64,000 nt of DNA from Bog-473 sp036268485 (GTDB lineage: Bacteria; Actinomycetota; Acidimicrobiia; Acidimicrobiales; RAAP-2), in assembly GCA_036268485.1 (NCBI GenBank), contig DATAUC010000012.1, positions 111,242 through 175,241 of the forward strand. Reading direction: 5' to 3'. How positions within the stretch are numbered: the first letter of the stretch is position 1; each line of letters begins with the position of its first letter. Below, piece after piece: positions 39,318 to 48,146 of the stretch. Under the pieces are notes generated by a model, which made no database searches, was not told the origin of the DNA, and was given only the letters and a program-made list of their open reading frames with translations. The translations under genes and the position numbers were made by a program.

Positions 39318-40673
39318 ATGTCGCTGGCCTCCCAGATCGACCTGGCCTGGGACGAGCGCGTCCTGCCGGCCCTGTCGGACTACACGCGCCTTCCCTGTCT
39401 CTCCCCCGCCTTCGACCCCGACTGGGCCAGCCGGGGCGCCATCGTGCAAGCCGCTGAGCTCATGCGCCAGTGGGCCCTGGCCCAGGACAGCGCGCTCTCG
39501 GCCGAGATCGTGCAGCTCCCCGGCCGCACCCCGGTGCTCCTGATCGACAACGGCGGCACCGGCGACCCGGTCCTCCTGTACGGCCACATGGACAAGCAGC
39601 CACCGCTGGGCGAATGGCGGCCCGGCCTGTCGGCCTTCGAGCCCGTCCGCGAAGGCGACCTGCTCTACGGCCGGGGCACGGCCGACGACGGCTACGCCCT
39701 CTTTGCCGCCGTCACCGCACTGCTGGCCGCCGACGGCGGCCGCGGCCGCGTAGTCATCCTCATTGAGGCCAGCGAGGAGAGCGGCAGTCCCGACTTGGCC
39801 GCCAACGTCGAGCACCTGAGCGCCCGCATCGGGAGCCCGTCACTGGTCGTCTGCCTGGACTCGGGCGCACTCAGCTACGACCGGCTCTGGCTCACGTCGT
39901 CCCTGCGAGGCAACCTCGTGGTGAGCGTGCGGGTCGACGTCCTGACCGAGGGGGTACACAGCGGTCTGGCCGGCGGCATGGTCCCCTCGTCCTTCCGCAT
40001 CCTGCGCCGCATCCTGTCGCGCATCGAGGACGAGACCTCGGGCCGGATCCTCCTGCCCGAGCTGATGGGGGCGGGCATCCCCGACGACTACCGGCAGAAG
40101 CTGGCCGCCGTGGCCGAGGAATTCCCCGACACTTCGCTGCCCACGGTCGATGGGCTCCATCTGCTGGGCCACTCGGCGGCCGACCGACTCGTGGCCAAGG
40201 CATGGTCGGCCGCGCTCGAAGTCACCGGGATGGACGGACTGCCGGCCGTGCGCGACGGCGGCAACGTCCTGCGGCCGTACACCACGGCCAAATTCTCGCT
40301 GCGCCTGCCGCCCGACGTCGACGCCCATGTGGCCGCCGATGCGCTTATCTCGGCCATCGCCACCGACGAGGGCGCCCACATCACCATCGATCTGGAGACG
40401 CCGGCCAACGGCTGGATCGCTCCACCGTTGAGCGACGAAGTCGGCCAGGCATTGGGTCGGGCCTCACAGGAACGCTTCGGCCGCGCGCCTGGCTTCTTCG
40501 GCGAGGGCGGCACCATCCCGTTCCTCGCCGACCTGGCCCGCAGCTTCCCCAACGCAGGCATCATCGCCACCGGTGTCCTGGGGCCGCACTCCAACGCCCA
40601 CGGCCCCAACGAATTCCTGCACATCCCCATGGCCAAGGCCGTGACCCATGCGGTGGCCGAACTGCTCCGATAG
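39318..40673 (+). CDS. M20 family metallopeptidase
   Basis: A 451-residue di-zinc exopeptidase. Metal ligands appear in LYGHMDKQPP (His), GRGTADDGYAL (bridging Asp), EASEESGS (catalytic and metal Glu), CLDSG (Asp) and LGPHSNAHGPNE (His near the end), with an inserted dimerisation domain after VDVLTEGVHSG. It resembles the carnosine dipeptidase/ArgE-type branch. Likely hydrolyses a dipeptide or N-acyl amino acid. Confidence 0.9.
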   Translation: MSLASQIDLAWDERVLPALSDYTRLPCLSPAFDPDWASRGAIVQAAELMRQWALAQDSALSAEIVQLPGRTPVLLIDNGGTGDPVLLYGHMDKQPPLGEWRPGLSAFEPVREGDLLYGRGTADDGYALFAAVTALLAADGGRGRVVILIEASEESGSPDLAANVEHLSARIGSPSLVVCLDSGALSYDRLWLTSSLRGNLVVSVRVDVLTEGVHSGLAGGMVPSSFRILRRILSRIEDETSGRILLPELMGAGIPDDYRQKLAAVAEEFPDTSLPTVDGLHLLGHSAADRLVAKAWSAALEVTGMDGLPAVRDGGNVLRPYTTAKFSLRLPPDVDAHVAADALISAIATDEGAHITIDLETPANGWIAPPLSDEVGQALGRASQERFGRAPGFFGEGGTIPFLADLARSFPNAGIIATGVLGPHSNAHGPNEFLHIPMAKAVTHAVAELLR

Positions 40674-40722
40674 CTTGCCCTGCCATGTCATCTGAGATGT
40701 CCTTGAACCCTCCTCTGGTCCC

Positions 40723-41487
40723 ATGAGCGACACTCCGACAAAAGGGGTTCTGGCCGGCCGGGTCGCACTGGTCACCGGTGGCAGCCGCGGCTTGGGCCGT
40801 TCTATGGCGCTCGGCTTCGCGGCAGCGGGCGCCGATGTCATCATCGCCAGCCGCAAGCTGGAGAACTGCCAGGCGGTGGCCAGAGAGGTCGAGGCACTGG
40901 GCCAGCGTGCCCTGGCCCTGGCCTGCCATGTCGGACACTGGGACGAGCTGGAGGGCCTGGTCGAGGAGTCCTATGACGCCTTCGGGCGGGTGGACGTGCT
41001 GGTCAACAACGCCGGCATGTCCCTGCTCTTCGAGTCTCTGCCAGCGGTCACCGAGACCATGTGGGACAAGGTGGTGGACCTCAACCTCAAGGGTCCGTTC
41101 CGCCTCACCGCCCTCATTGGTTCACGCATGGCCGCCGGCCCATATGGTGGATCCATCATCAATGTCTCGAGCACCGGCTCCATTCGACCAGCGCCATTCA
41201 TGCTGCCATACGACGCCGCCAAGGCCGGCGTCAACGCGTTGACTGTCGGTTTCGCCCACGCGTTCGGTCCCAACGTGCGTGTCAATTGCATCATGGCCGG
41301 ACCCTTCATGACTGACGTGAGCGCGGCGTGGGACATGGAAGCCTTCGAGAAGGCGGCGAAGGCCAGCCACGCCCTCGGGCGGGGCGGGCAGCCCGATGAG
41401 ATTGTCGGTGCGGCGCTCTACTTCGCCAGCGACGCATCGAGCTACACCACCGGCGCCATACTGCGAGTAGACGGAGGAATCCCGTGA
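40723..41487 (+). CDS. short-chain dehydrogenase/reductase
   Basis: A 254-residue classical SDR: VALVTGGSRGLGRSMALGFA, VNNAGMSLLFESL, catalytic Ser in INVSSTGSI, YDAAKAGVNALTVGFA with Tyr-X3-Lys, and the C-terminal SYTTGAILRVDGGIP typical of FabG-like members. Substrate unknown. The stop overlaps the next gene by 4 bases (GTGA), linking it to the mycothiol-dependent DsbA-fold protein. Confidence 0.9.
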   Translation: MSDTPTKGVLAGRVALVTGGSRGLGRSMALGFAAAGADVIIASRKLENCQAVAREVEALGQRALALACHVGHWDELEGLVEESYDAFGRVDVLVNNAGMSLLFESLPAVTETMWDKVVDLNLKGPFRLTALIGSRMAAGPYGGSIINVSSTGSIRPAPFMLPYDAAKAGVNALTVGFAHAFGPNVRVNCIMAGPFMTDVSAAWDMEAFEKAAKASHALGRGGQPDEIVGAALYFASDASSYTTGAILRVDGGIP

Positions 41488-42089
41488 CCGACCAAGCTGA
41501 TTTCTGGTTCGACCCCCTGTGCCCCTGGGCTTGGATGACGTCCCGATGGATGCTCGAAGTGGAGAAGGTGCGCGACGTCTCCACCAACTGGCACGTTATG
41601 TCGCTGGCCGTCCTCAATTCCGGGCGCGACGACTTGCCTGAGCACTACAAAGAACTGCTGGAGCGGGCCTGGGGTCCGGTCCGGGTCTGCATCGCCGCCG
41701 AGCAGAGCCACGGCTCCGAGGTCCTGCTGCCGCTCTACACCGCCCTGGGAAACCACATCCACCTCGAGAAGAGGGGCGAGGACCCGGCCATCATCGCCGA
41801 GGCCCTGGAAGAGGCCGGCCTGCCCGTGGAACTGGCGGCCGCCGCCACCTCCACCGAGTACGACGACGTCCTCAAGAAGTCCCACCACGCCGGCATGGAC
41901 CCGGTGGGCATGGATGTCGGCACCCCGGTCATCCATGTCAACGGGATCGCCTTCTTCGGACCCGTGGTGACGCCCGCCCCCAAGGGCGAGGCAGCCGGCA
42001 AATTATGGGATGGGGTTGTGCTGGTGGCCGGCACAGACGGCTTCTTCGAGCTCAAGCGCACCCGGGACCGCCCGCCCATTTTTGACTGA
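41484..42089 (+). CDS. mycothiol-dependent nitroreductase Rv2466c-like DsbA-fold protein
   Basis: A 201-residue thioredoxin/DsbA-fold protein. ADFWFDPLCPWAWMTSRWMLEVEK (two blocks) carries the CPWA site distinctive of Mycobacterium tuberculosis Rv2466c, a mycothiol-dependent reductase of nitro prodrugs. VGTPVIHVNGIAFFGPV has the cis-Pro loop. Its presence argues that the host makes mycothiol. Translationally coupled to the preceding SDR through a GTGA overlap. Confidence 0.88.
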   Translation: MTDQADFWFDPLCPWAWMTSRWMLEVEKVRDVSTNWHVMSLAVLNSGRDDLPEHYKELLERAWGPVRVCIAAEQSHGSEVLLPLYTALGNHIHLEKRGEDPAIIAEALEEAGLPVELAAAATSTEYDDVLKKSHHAGMDPVGMDVGTPVIHVNGIAFFGPVVTPAPKGEAAGKLWDGVVLVAGTDGFFELKRTRDRPPIFD

Positions 42090-42131
42090 GCCGGCGGCAT
42101 AGTCTCTGCCTCCGGGACGAGGAGTGACGCC

Positions 42132-43145
42132 ATGGCCGTTGAGGTAGCGCATCGTTACGAGCAGATCAGCGCCAAGGCGTACGAGCACCCGGCCGACCGG
42201 GCGGCCACCTCGGCCCTCCACGCCGTACCCCTGCTCGACAAGGTCATCAAACGACTCAGCGATCTGGGCCACGAACGTCGATTGCGTCAGGTCGTCATGG
42301 GCAACGCCATCCGCCTCGGGCCGCAACAGGTGCCCGACGTCTGGGCCAGCTACGTGCAGTGCACCACCATTTTGGATCTACCCGCCGTGCCCGATCTGTA
42401 TGTCATTAACGACCCTACGGTCAACGCCATGGCCATCGGGGCCAAGACGCCCATCGTGGTGGTCAATTCCTCCTTGGTGGGCTCGTACTCGCCGGGCGAG
42501 ATCCGCAGTGTCCTGGCCCATGAAACGGGACACGTGCTCTCGGAGCACACCTACTACACGACGGCGCTCCTGCTCCTGAAGCAGTTCATGGAAGGTGCGT
42601 TGCCCAAGTCGCTACTCCTCGGGTTGCCCATCCGCGGCATGTACCTGGCCCTGCTCGAGTGGTCCCGGGCCGCCGAGCTCTCCAGTGACCGGGCGTCGGC
42701 CTTGGTCATGGCCGACCCGCTCGAACCGTGTCGCATGCTCATGCGCCTGGCCGGTGGTGCGCTCCCCGGCATGGACTTCGACGCCTTCTTGAAACAGGCC
42801 ACCGAGTACGAGAACGAGGATGATCTCTTCTCCCGACACACCCGGTTCTGGGTCGAGCTCAACCTGACCCACCCCTTCGCCGTCCGCCGGGTCAAGGAAC
42901 TGATCGCTTGGGTGCAGTCCGGTGAATACGAGCAAATTCGCGCCGGTGTCTATCCGCGCCGCGGCCAAGAGGCGCCCCCGTCAGCCGAGTTCTCGGCCGC
43001 CGTCGGCCACTACGGCGACAAGTTCGCCGGCTTCCTCGAACGCACGGCGGGCAATGTCGAGGACGTCGGCCGGCAGCTGACCGACTGGCTCAAGCGATGG
43101 CAGACCGATGACGGGCCTGAAGAGGGCGACGATCCCGACGAGTAG
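42132..43145 (+). CDS. M48 family metallopeptidase
   Basis: A 337-residue zinc protease. The HEXXH motif is LAHETGHVLSEH, with a third ligand Glu expected in RAAELSSDRASALV. A central hydrophobic segment (ALLLLKQFMEGALPKSLLLGLP) suggests membrane association. Unlike HtpX, the N-terminal part is soluble. The C-terminus is acidic. ATG 42132 follows GAGGAGTGA. Substrates unknown. Confidence 0.85.
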   Translation: MAVEVAHRYEQISAKAYEHPADRAATSALHAVPLLDKVIKRLSDLGHERRLRQVVMGNAIRLGPQQVPDVWASYVQCTTILDLPAVPDLYVINDPTVNAMAIGAKTPIVVVNSSLVGSYSPGEIRSVLAHETGHVLSEHTYYTTALLLLKQFMEGALPKSLLLGLPIRGMYLALLEWSRAAELSSDRASALVMADPLEPCRMLMRLAGGALPGMDFDAFLKQATEYENEDDLFSRHTRFWVELNLTHPFAVRRVKELIAWVQSGEYEQIRAGVYPRRGQEAPPSAEFSAAVGHYGDKFAGFLERTAGNVEDVGRQLTDWLKRWQTDDGPEEGDDPDE

Positions 43146-43154
43146 CGGTCGGCG

Positions 43155-43610
43155 CTAGTAGTAGCCCGCCATGAGTTCGCTGGCCCAGGCCGGCTGGGTG
43201 GTATCGACCGGTTCGAACTCGAGCATGAACGGTTTGATGTCGAGGATGGGTGTGCCCGCAATGGCATCGAGGCCCCTGACATGGAGGTCGAGCCCGTCGA
43301 CCCCGACCAGGGCGCAATTGCTCACTCCGAGCCGGTTGGGGCGCATCTTGGCCCGCTGGGCGAACATGCCCACCTTTGGCCATGCGTCATTGCCGCGCGG
43401 GTGACGGGCCCCGGTCACCACGGCACCCTCGTCGACCAGATGGAACTGGAACACCACGCAGATGTGCGAGAACGAGTTCAGCCCGGTCACCACGTCGGGC
43501 TCGAACCGGTCGGCATCCAGCCGGATGACCGCCTCCACCTGGCCCCAGTCGTCGTCGATGGGCTCAACCCGCCCACCCACCACGGCACCGATGGGCTCGA
43601 GGGTGATCAT
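43155..43610 (-). CDS. TrmO/TsaA-like tRNA-modification family protein
   Basis: A 151-residue beta-barrel protein: LEPIGAVVGGRVEP, GLNSFSHICVVFQFHL, ARHPRGNDAWPKVGMFAQRAKMRPNRLGVSNC (in blocks) and GLDAIAGTPILDIKPF are diagnostic of UPF0066/TrmO, which methylates N6-threonylcarbamoyl-adenosine 37 in tRNA in E. coli. The C-terminal domain of full-length TrmO is missing, as in many short homologues. Its ATG overlaps the monooxygenase stop (ATGA), an odd partnership. Confidence 0.85.
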   Translation of the reverse strand: MITLEPIGAVVGGRVEPIDDDWGQVEAVIRLDADRFEPDVVTGLNSFSHICVVFQFHLVDEGAVVTGARHPRGNDAWPKVGMFAQRAKMRPNRLGVSNCALVGVDGLDLHVRGLDAIAGTPILDIKPFMLEFEPVDTTQPAWASELMAGYY

Positions 43611-45106
43611 GCCGAGGCGCGCGCTCGCTGGTCGTCCGCGGCGCGAACGGTGTAGTCCCCGGGGCGGAAGCGCTTGGTCAGGGCCCGGAACTTCCACGTG
43701 TGATCCGGCCACAGTGTGGTGTTGCGACCACGATGGTCGAGATACCAGCTGCCGCATCCACCCTCGACCCAGACCGAGTGCTCCAGTTTGGCCTGCAGCA
43801 TCTCGTTGTAGCGCTCCTGCACGGCCGGCTTGACTTCGACCACACCGACCCCGGGCCGGGCCATGAAGCGCAGCGCGCTGGCGATGTAGTTGATGTGTGA
43901 CTCGATCATGTAGATCATCGAGTTGTGGGCCAATGTGGCGTTAGGCCCGATCATCATGAACAGGTTGGGGAACCCGGCCACCGTGCTGCCGGCGTAGGCC
44001 GCCACTCCGTCCCTCTTCCACACATCCGACAGGCGCACGCCGTCGCGCCCGACAATGTGCTGGGCGTAGGGCGGCTCAGCCGCCTCGAAGCCTGTCCCCA
44101 TGATCACCACGTCAACCGGGCGAGCTACACCGTCCTCCCCCACCACTTCATGGGCCGTGAAGGACACCACCGGCACATCGAGCACCTCAACATTGGGCTG
44201 GGTCAACGAGGGGTAGTAGTCGTCCGACAAGAGGAGGCGCTTGCACCCGACCTCGTAGTGGGGCTTGAGCATGACTCGCAACGACTCGTCGGCCACCTGC
44301 TTGTGCAAGTGGTCGCCGGCGCGCTTTTTCACGGCGCCCTTGCGGCGTTGCGCCTGGCCCATGAAGACCGACAGCAAGAACTCGAAGATCAGGTAGATAC
44401 GGAGGCGGGCCACCCGTTGCAGCAGGGGCAGACGCCGGTAGAGCTCCTGGCGCAGCTTTGACACGGGCTTGTCGCGTCGGGGAAAGACCCAGGGCGCCGT
44501 GCGCTGGTAGAGGGTCAGGTGCGCGACCACCGGTTGGATCTGCGGCACGAATTGGATGGCCGAAGCGCCTGTCCCGACCACGCAGACCCGCTTGCCGGCC
44601 AGCTCGAAGCCGTGCTCCCACTGGGCCGAATGGAAGACCTTGCCCCGGAATTCGCCAAGCCCGGGAAAATCCGGAATCGACGGCGCGCTGAGCGACCCAG
44701 TGGCCCAAATGAGCACGGGTGCCACGTAGGTCTGCCCCTGCTGGGATCGCACGCGCCAGACATTGTCCACGTCATCCCAACGGGCTTCGGCGATGTCGTG
44801 GTTGAAGCGGAGGAACTTCCCGACATCGAAGCGGTCGACACAGTCCCGCATGTAATCCCAGATCTCGCGCTGCGAGGGAAAGGAACGCGTCCACCCAGGG
44901 TTCAGAGCGAACGAGAAGGAATAGAGGTTGGACGGGACATCGCAGGCCGCCCCCGGGTAGGAGTTGTCCCGCCAGGTGCCGCCGAGGTCGTTGCCACGGT
45001 CGAGCACCACGAAATCGTCCAACCCCATCTCACGCAGGCGGATGGCCATCCCGATGCCCGAGAAGCCAGCGCCAACGATGACGACCCGGTGGGTCGACTC
45101 GCTCAC
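43607..45106 (-). CDS. Baeyer-Villiger-type flavin monooxygenase
   Basis: A 499-residue FAD/NADPH enzyme. FAD site VGAGFSGIGM (11-20), DLGGTWRDNSYPGAACDVPS, the BVMO fingerprint FRGKVFHSAQW (153-163), NADPH site VVGTGASAIQFVPQI (177-190), and MIGPNATLAHNSMIYMIE. It would insert oxygen into a ketone or oxidise a heteroatom. It overlaps both neighbours by 4 bases: the haloalkane dehalogenase upstream and TrmO-like downstream. Confidence 0.92.
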   Translation of the reverse strand: MSESTHRVVIVGAGFSGIGMAIRLREMGLDDFVVLDRGNDLGGTWRDNSYPGAACDVPSNLYSFSFALNPGWTRSFPSQREIWDYMRDCVDRFDVGKFLRFNHDIAEARWDDVDNVWRVRSQQGQTYVAPVLIWATGSLSAPSIPDFPGLGEFRGKVFHSAQWEHGFELAGKRVCVVGTGASAIQFVPQIQPVVAHLTLYQRTAPWVFPRRDKPVSKLRQELYRRLPLLQRVARLRIYLIFEFLLSVFMGQAQRRKGAVKKRAGDHLHKQVADESLRVMLKPHYEVGCKRLLLSDDYYPSLTQPNVEVLDVPVVSFTAHEVVGEDGVARPVDVVIMGTGFEAAEPPYAQHIVGRDGVRLSDVWKRDGVAAYAGSTVAGFPNLFMMIGPNATLAHNSMIYMIESHINYIASALRFMARPGVGVVEVKPAVQERYNEMLQAKLEHSVWVEGGCGSWYLDHRGRNTTLWPDHTWKFRALTKRFRPGDYTVRAADDQRARASA

Positions 45107-46008
45107 GAAGCGACGAAGTCGGCCACCACGCGGGCCAACGCTTCGCCCTGATCCTCCTGCAAGAAGTGCGAGGCATTCGCAATGGTCGTGTGGGGCTGGC
45201 CCTTGGCCCCCGCGATATTCTCCTGCAACGGGCGGAACGCGCCGGCTGTGATGGGGTCGCTGTCAGAGAACGCCGTCAGGAACGGACGGGAGAATGCGGC
45301 CAAGCCGACCCAGGCGGCCACATTGTCATCGTGGGCCGGATCGTCAGGCGAAGACGGCACCAGCAACGGGAAGGCCCGGGCCCCGGCCTTGTAGGACTCG
45401 TCGGGATACGGCGCGTCATAGGCGGCAACGATCTCAGGACTGAGATCACTCAGGCAGCCGGAATTGATGATGAAGCCGGTGGGAAAGACCTCCACCTCCT
45501 GCGAGAAACGCTGCCAGTTGAAGAACGCTTCACCCGGCGACGCATCGCCCGTCGGCAGCATTGTGTTGGCTGCCACCACGCGGGCGAAACGCTCAGGATG
45601 CTCACCGACCAGCCGCAGACCGATGAGGCCGCCCCAGTCCTGGCAAACCAGCGTGACGTCGCTCAGATCGAGCGAGTCGAAGAGAAGTTGGCGCATCCAT
45701 TCGACGTGCCGGGCATAGCTGTAGTCGCTGCGTTCGGTCGGCTTGTCGGAGCGGCCGAAACCAACGAGGTCTGGAGCCACACACTGCAGGCCGGCCGCCG
45801 TCAGCACCGGGATCATGGTGCGGTAGAGATACGACCACGACGGCTCACCGTGCATGAGGAGGACGACCGGCGCAGCGGGATCACCCTCCCGCAGGTAGTG
45901 CACGCGCAGGGTGCCACCGTCACCGTCGTCTATGTCGGCATAGTGGGGTGCGAAGTCGAAGCCCGGCAGGCCGGAGAACTGCTCGTCTGGTGTCCGTAGT
46001 GTCTTCAT
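45103..46008 (-). CDS. haloalkane dehalogenase (HLD-I, DhlA/DhmA-like)
   Basis: A 301-residue alpha/beta-hydrolase. TPDEQFSGLPGFDFAPHY at the N-terminus, oxyanion/halide loop LMHGEPSWSYLYR, nucleophile Asp124 with Trp125 in VCQDWGGLIGLR, acid Asp in FSDSDPIT and base His in ASHFLQED. Numbering and HGEPSWSYLYR match Xanthobacter DhlA-type enzymes. It should hydrolyse alkyl halides; native substrates of such homologues are often unknown. ATG 46008 follows TAGGAT by 9 bases. First gene of a coupled three-gene run. Confidence 0.9.
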   Translation of the reverse strand: MKTLRTPDEQFSGLPGFDFAPHYADIDDGDGGTLRVHYLREGDPAAPVVLLMHGEPSWSYLYRTMIPVLTAAGLQCVAPDLVGFGRSDKPTERSDYSYARHVEWMRQLLFDSLDLSDVTLVCQDWGGLIGLRLVGEHPERFARVVAANTMLPTGDASPGEAFFNWQRFSQEVEVFPTGFIINSGCLSDLSPEIVAAYDAPYPDESYKAGARAFPLLVPSSPDDPAHDDNVAAWVGLAAFSRPFLTAFSDSDPITAGAFRPLQENIAGAKGQPHTTIANASHFLQEDQGEALARVVADFVAS

Positions 46009-46045
46009 TGAGGCGGGATCCTATGTCCCGGGCTGCCGCTCCGCG

Positions 46046-46825
46046 CTAAGCCAGGCTGTGCAGAAACGCACCGATGGCCTGATTGACCTGGTCAGGCTGA
46101 CTCATGTTGGCGGCATGACCGGCCCCGTCCACCACCAGGTACTCACGCACGTCCGCCAGACCATCGCGCATTTGTTCCGCTCGCCACAGCGGAATGGCGG
46201 CATCGGCCGACCCGTGAATGATCAGCGTCGGCGCCGTGATCTCACCGAGACGGTCCGTAATGTCGTCCCGATCAACCAGGGTGCGGAACGGCTCAGAGAA
46301 GTTGGCCGGGTCCATGGCGTTCCACTTGGCGTACCAGGGCTCTATGTCGATGCCCGGACCGAAGATGAGAGAGGCCACGGCTTCCTGCACGGCAGCCGGT
46401 CCGTTGGCCACCCACTCGTCATGCAGTGCGTTGTACAACGGCATGGCCTCGGGATCCTCCAGACCGGATTGGGTGTCGATCAGCACCAGCGCCCGTACTC
46501 GTTCGGGCGCGCGCAAGGCGGCTCGCATGGAGACAAACCCGCCCTGGGACATGCCGGCGAACACGGCGGACTCGATGCCCAAGTGGTCCAAGAGGGCCAG
46601 GGCATCGTCGGCCGAATCCCAGTAGGTGAAGGGGGCGCCGGCCGAGGTTCCGCCATGGCCACGTTCATCCCAGGCGATGCACCGGCACTCGTTACTTAAG
46701 GCTGCCACCTGGGTGTCGAACATGGACCCGTCCATGAGAAATCCGTGAGAAAAGATGATGACCGGTCCATCTCCCCCGCTGTCGGTGTAGGAGATGCGCT
46801 GCCCGTTGACCTCTGCGACACTCAT
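46046..46825 (-). CDS. alpha/beta hydrolase
   Basis: A 259-residue serine hydrolase: oxyanion HGFLMDGS, nucleophile Ser in FAGMSQGGFVS, acid Asp in HGSADAAIP, and His in DGAGHAANMS. Overall similar to 3-oxoadipate enol-lactonase/peroxidase-like members. Substrate unknown. ATG 46825 follows TAGGGT by 6 bases, leaderless. It lies 37 bases upstream of the dehalogenase operon, same strand. Confidence 0.88.
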   Translation of the reverse strand: MSVAEVNGQRISYTDSGGDGPVIIFSHGFLMDGSMFDTQVAALSNECRCIAWDERGHGGTSAGAPFTYWDSADDALALLDHLGIESAVFAGMSQGGFVSMRAALRAPERVRALVLIDTQSGLEDPEAMPLYNALHDEWVANGPAAVQEAVASLIFGPGIDIEPWYAKWNAMDPANFSEPFRTLVDRDDITDRLGEITAPTLIIHGSADAAIPLWRAEQMRDGLADVREYLVVDGAGHAANMSQPDQVNQAIGAFLHSLA

Positions 46826-46837
46826 GATCGGACCCTA
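46823..46837 (-). promoter_or_regulatory. leaderless promoter of the alpha/beta hydrolase gene
   Basis: TAGGGT on the minus strand (plus 46832-46837), 6 bases, ATG at 46825. Confidence 0.6.
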
Positions 46838-46876
46838 GGCCAATCGGGACGGGGAATGCAGTGGGAGGACCACCCA

Positions 46877-48106
46877 GTGACCAACACGGCAGAGCAGGAA
46901 TACGACCCGTTCACAGCCTTCGTCGATGTGGTGGCCGGTGACACCAGGGACCCCTATCCGGACTTCATCGCCAAGCGCCGGGACACCCCGGTCTGGAAGG
47001 GCGATCTGATGCCGATGGACTTCTTGCCCGAGGGGTTTGACGTCGAACCCGGCTGGATCGCCTTCCGCTACGACGACTGCTCGCGCATCCTGCGAGACGC
47101 CAAGACCTTTACCTCCACCGGGTACGACGAAACGATCGGCATGGTCATGGGGCACATGATCCTGGGCATGGACGACCCCGAGCACCGCGGTCATCGCAAC
47201 CTGGTGGCCCATGCCTTCCGCGAGAAGTCCATTGCCCGATGGGAGCCCGAGTTCATCGGACCGATCATCGACGAGTTGATTGACCGCTTCGCGGCCGACG
47301 GCGAGGCTGAACTGGTCCGTCAGCTGACCTTCGAATTCCCTGTCCGGGTGATCGCCCGTCTACTCGGCCTGCCCGAAGAGGATTTCCTGCAGTTTCAGCG
47401 CTGGTCGGTCGAACTGATCGGACTGGTGGCCGACATCGATCGCGGCCTGGCCGCCTCTGAGTCCTTGAAGAACTACTTCGCCACGGTGGTGGCGGCGCGC
47501 CGGGCCTCCCCCAAGGAGGATGTGATCAGCGACCTCGTCACGGCCGAGGTCGACGGCGAGCGGTTGACCGATGAGGCCATCTATTCCTTCTTGCGTCTGC
47601 TCCTTCCGGCCGGCGCCGAAACCACCTACCGGTCGTCGGGCAATCTCTTGTACCTCCTGCTTACCCATCCCGATCAGCTCGAGGCGGTACGCAACGACCG
47701 CGCGCTGCTCCCCCAGGCCATTGAGGAAGCCCTGCGCATTGAGCCGCCGCTCCTCACCATCGCCCGTACCGCCACCCGTGAGGTGGAGATCGGCGGAGTG
47801 AGCCTGGCCGCCGGCGAGGGCATCTCCACCAACATCGGCTCGGCCAACCATGACGAGACGCGTTGGGACAATCCCGATGTGTTCGACATCTTCCGGCCAC
47901 CGCTGCCCCACATTGCCTTCGCCCATGGCCCCCACATGTGCCTGGGCATGCACCTGGCCCGAATTGAAACGCACGCGCTTCTGACCCGGGTCTTGGACCG
48001 TCTCCCCAACCTGACGTTCAACCCGGGGGACAGCGACCCGCACATCAGGGGTCAGGTCTTCCGCTCCCCCACGTCCCTACCCGTTACCTTCACCGCCTCC
48101 ACGTGA
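46877..48106 (+). CDS. cytochrome P450 (second)
   Basis: A 409-residue P450 from GTG 46877 behind GGGAGGA. I-helix AGAETT (245-250), ExxR in IEEALRIEP (284-287), haem loop FAHGPHMCLGMHLAR with Cys355. Relative to the P450 at 32.7 kb it has an extended N-terminal region (PMDFLPEGFDVEPGW) and a FAHG haem-loop start. Substrate unknown. Neighbours include hydrolases and an acyl-CoA dehydrogenase, suggesting oxidation of hydrophobic carbon sources (inference). Confidence 0.92.
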   Translation: MTNTAEQEYDPFTAFVDVVAGDTRDPYPDFIAKRRDTPVWKGDLMPMDFLPEGFDVEPGWIAFRYDDCSRILRDAKTFTSTGYDETIGMVMGHMILGMDDPEHRGHRNLVAHAFREKSIARWEPEFIGPIIDELIDRFAADGEAELVRQLTFEFPVRVIARLLGLPEEDFLQFQRWSVELIGLVADIDRGLAASESLKNYFATVVAARRASPKEDVISDLVTAEVDGERLTDEAIYSFLRLLLPAGAETTYRSSGNLLYLLLTHPDQLEAVRNDRALLPQAIEEALRIEPPLLTIARTATREVEIGGVSLAAGEGISTNIGSANHDETRWDNPDVFDIFRPPLPHIAFAHGPHMCLGMHLARIETHALLTRVLDRLPNLTFNPGDSDPHIRGQVFRSPTSLPVTFTAST

Positions 48107-48127
48107 GCGAGACGAGAAACTGCACCT

Positions 48128-48146
48128 CCGCCGACTCAGCCGGCGG
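48128..48146. terminator. putative hairpin between P450 and rpiA
   Basis: CCGCCG and CGGCGG pair around a 7-base loop at the rpiA stop codon, between convergent genes. No U-run. Confidence 0.35.
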
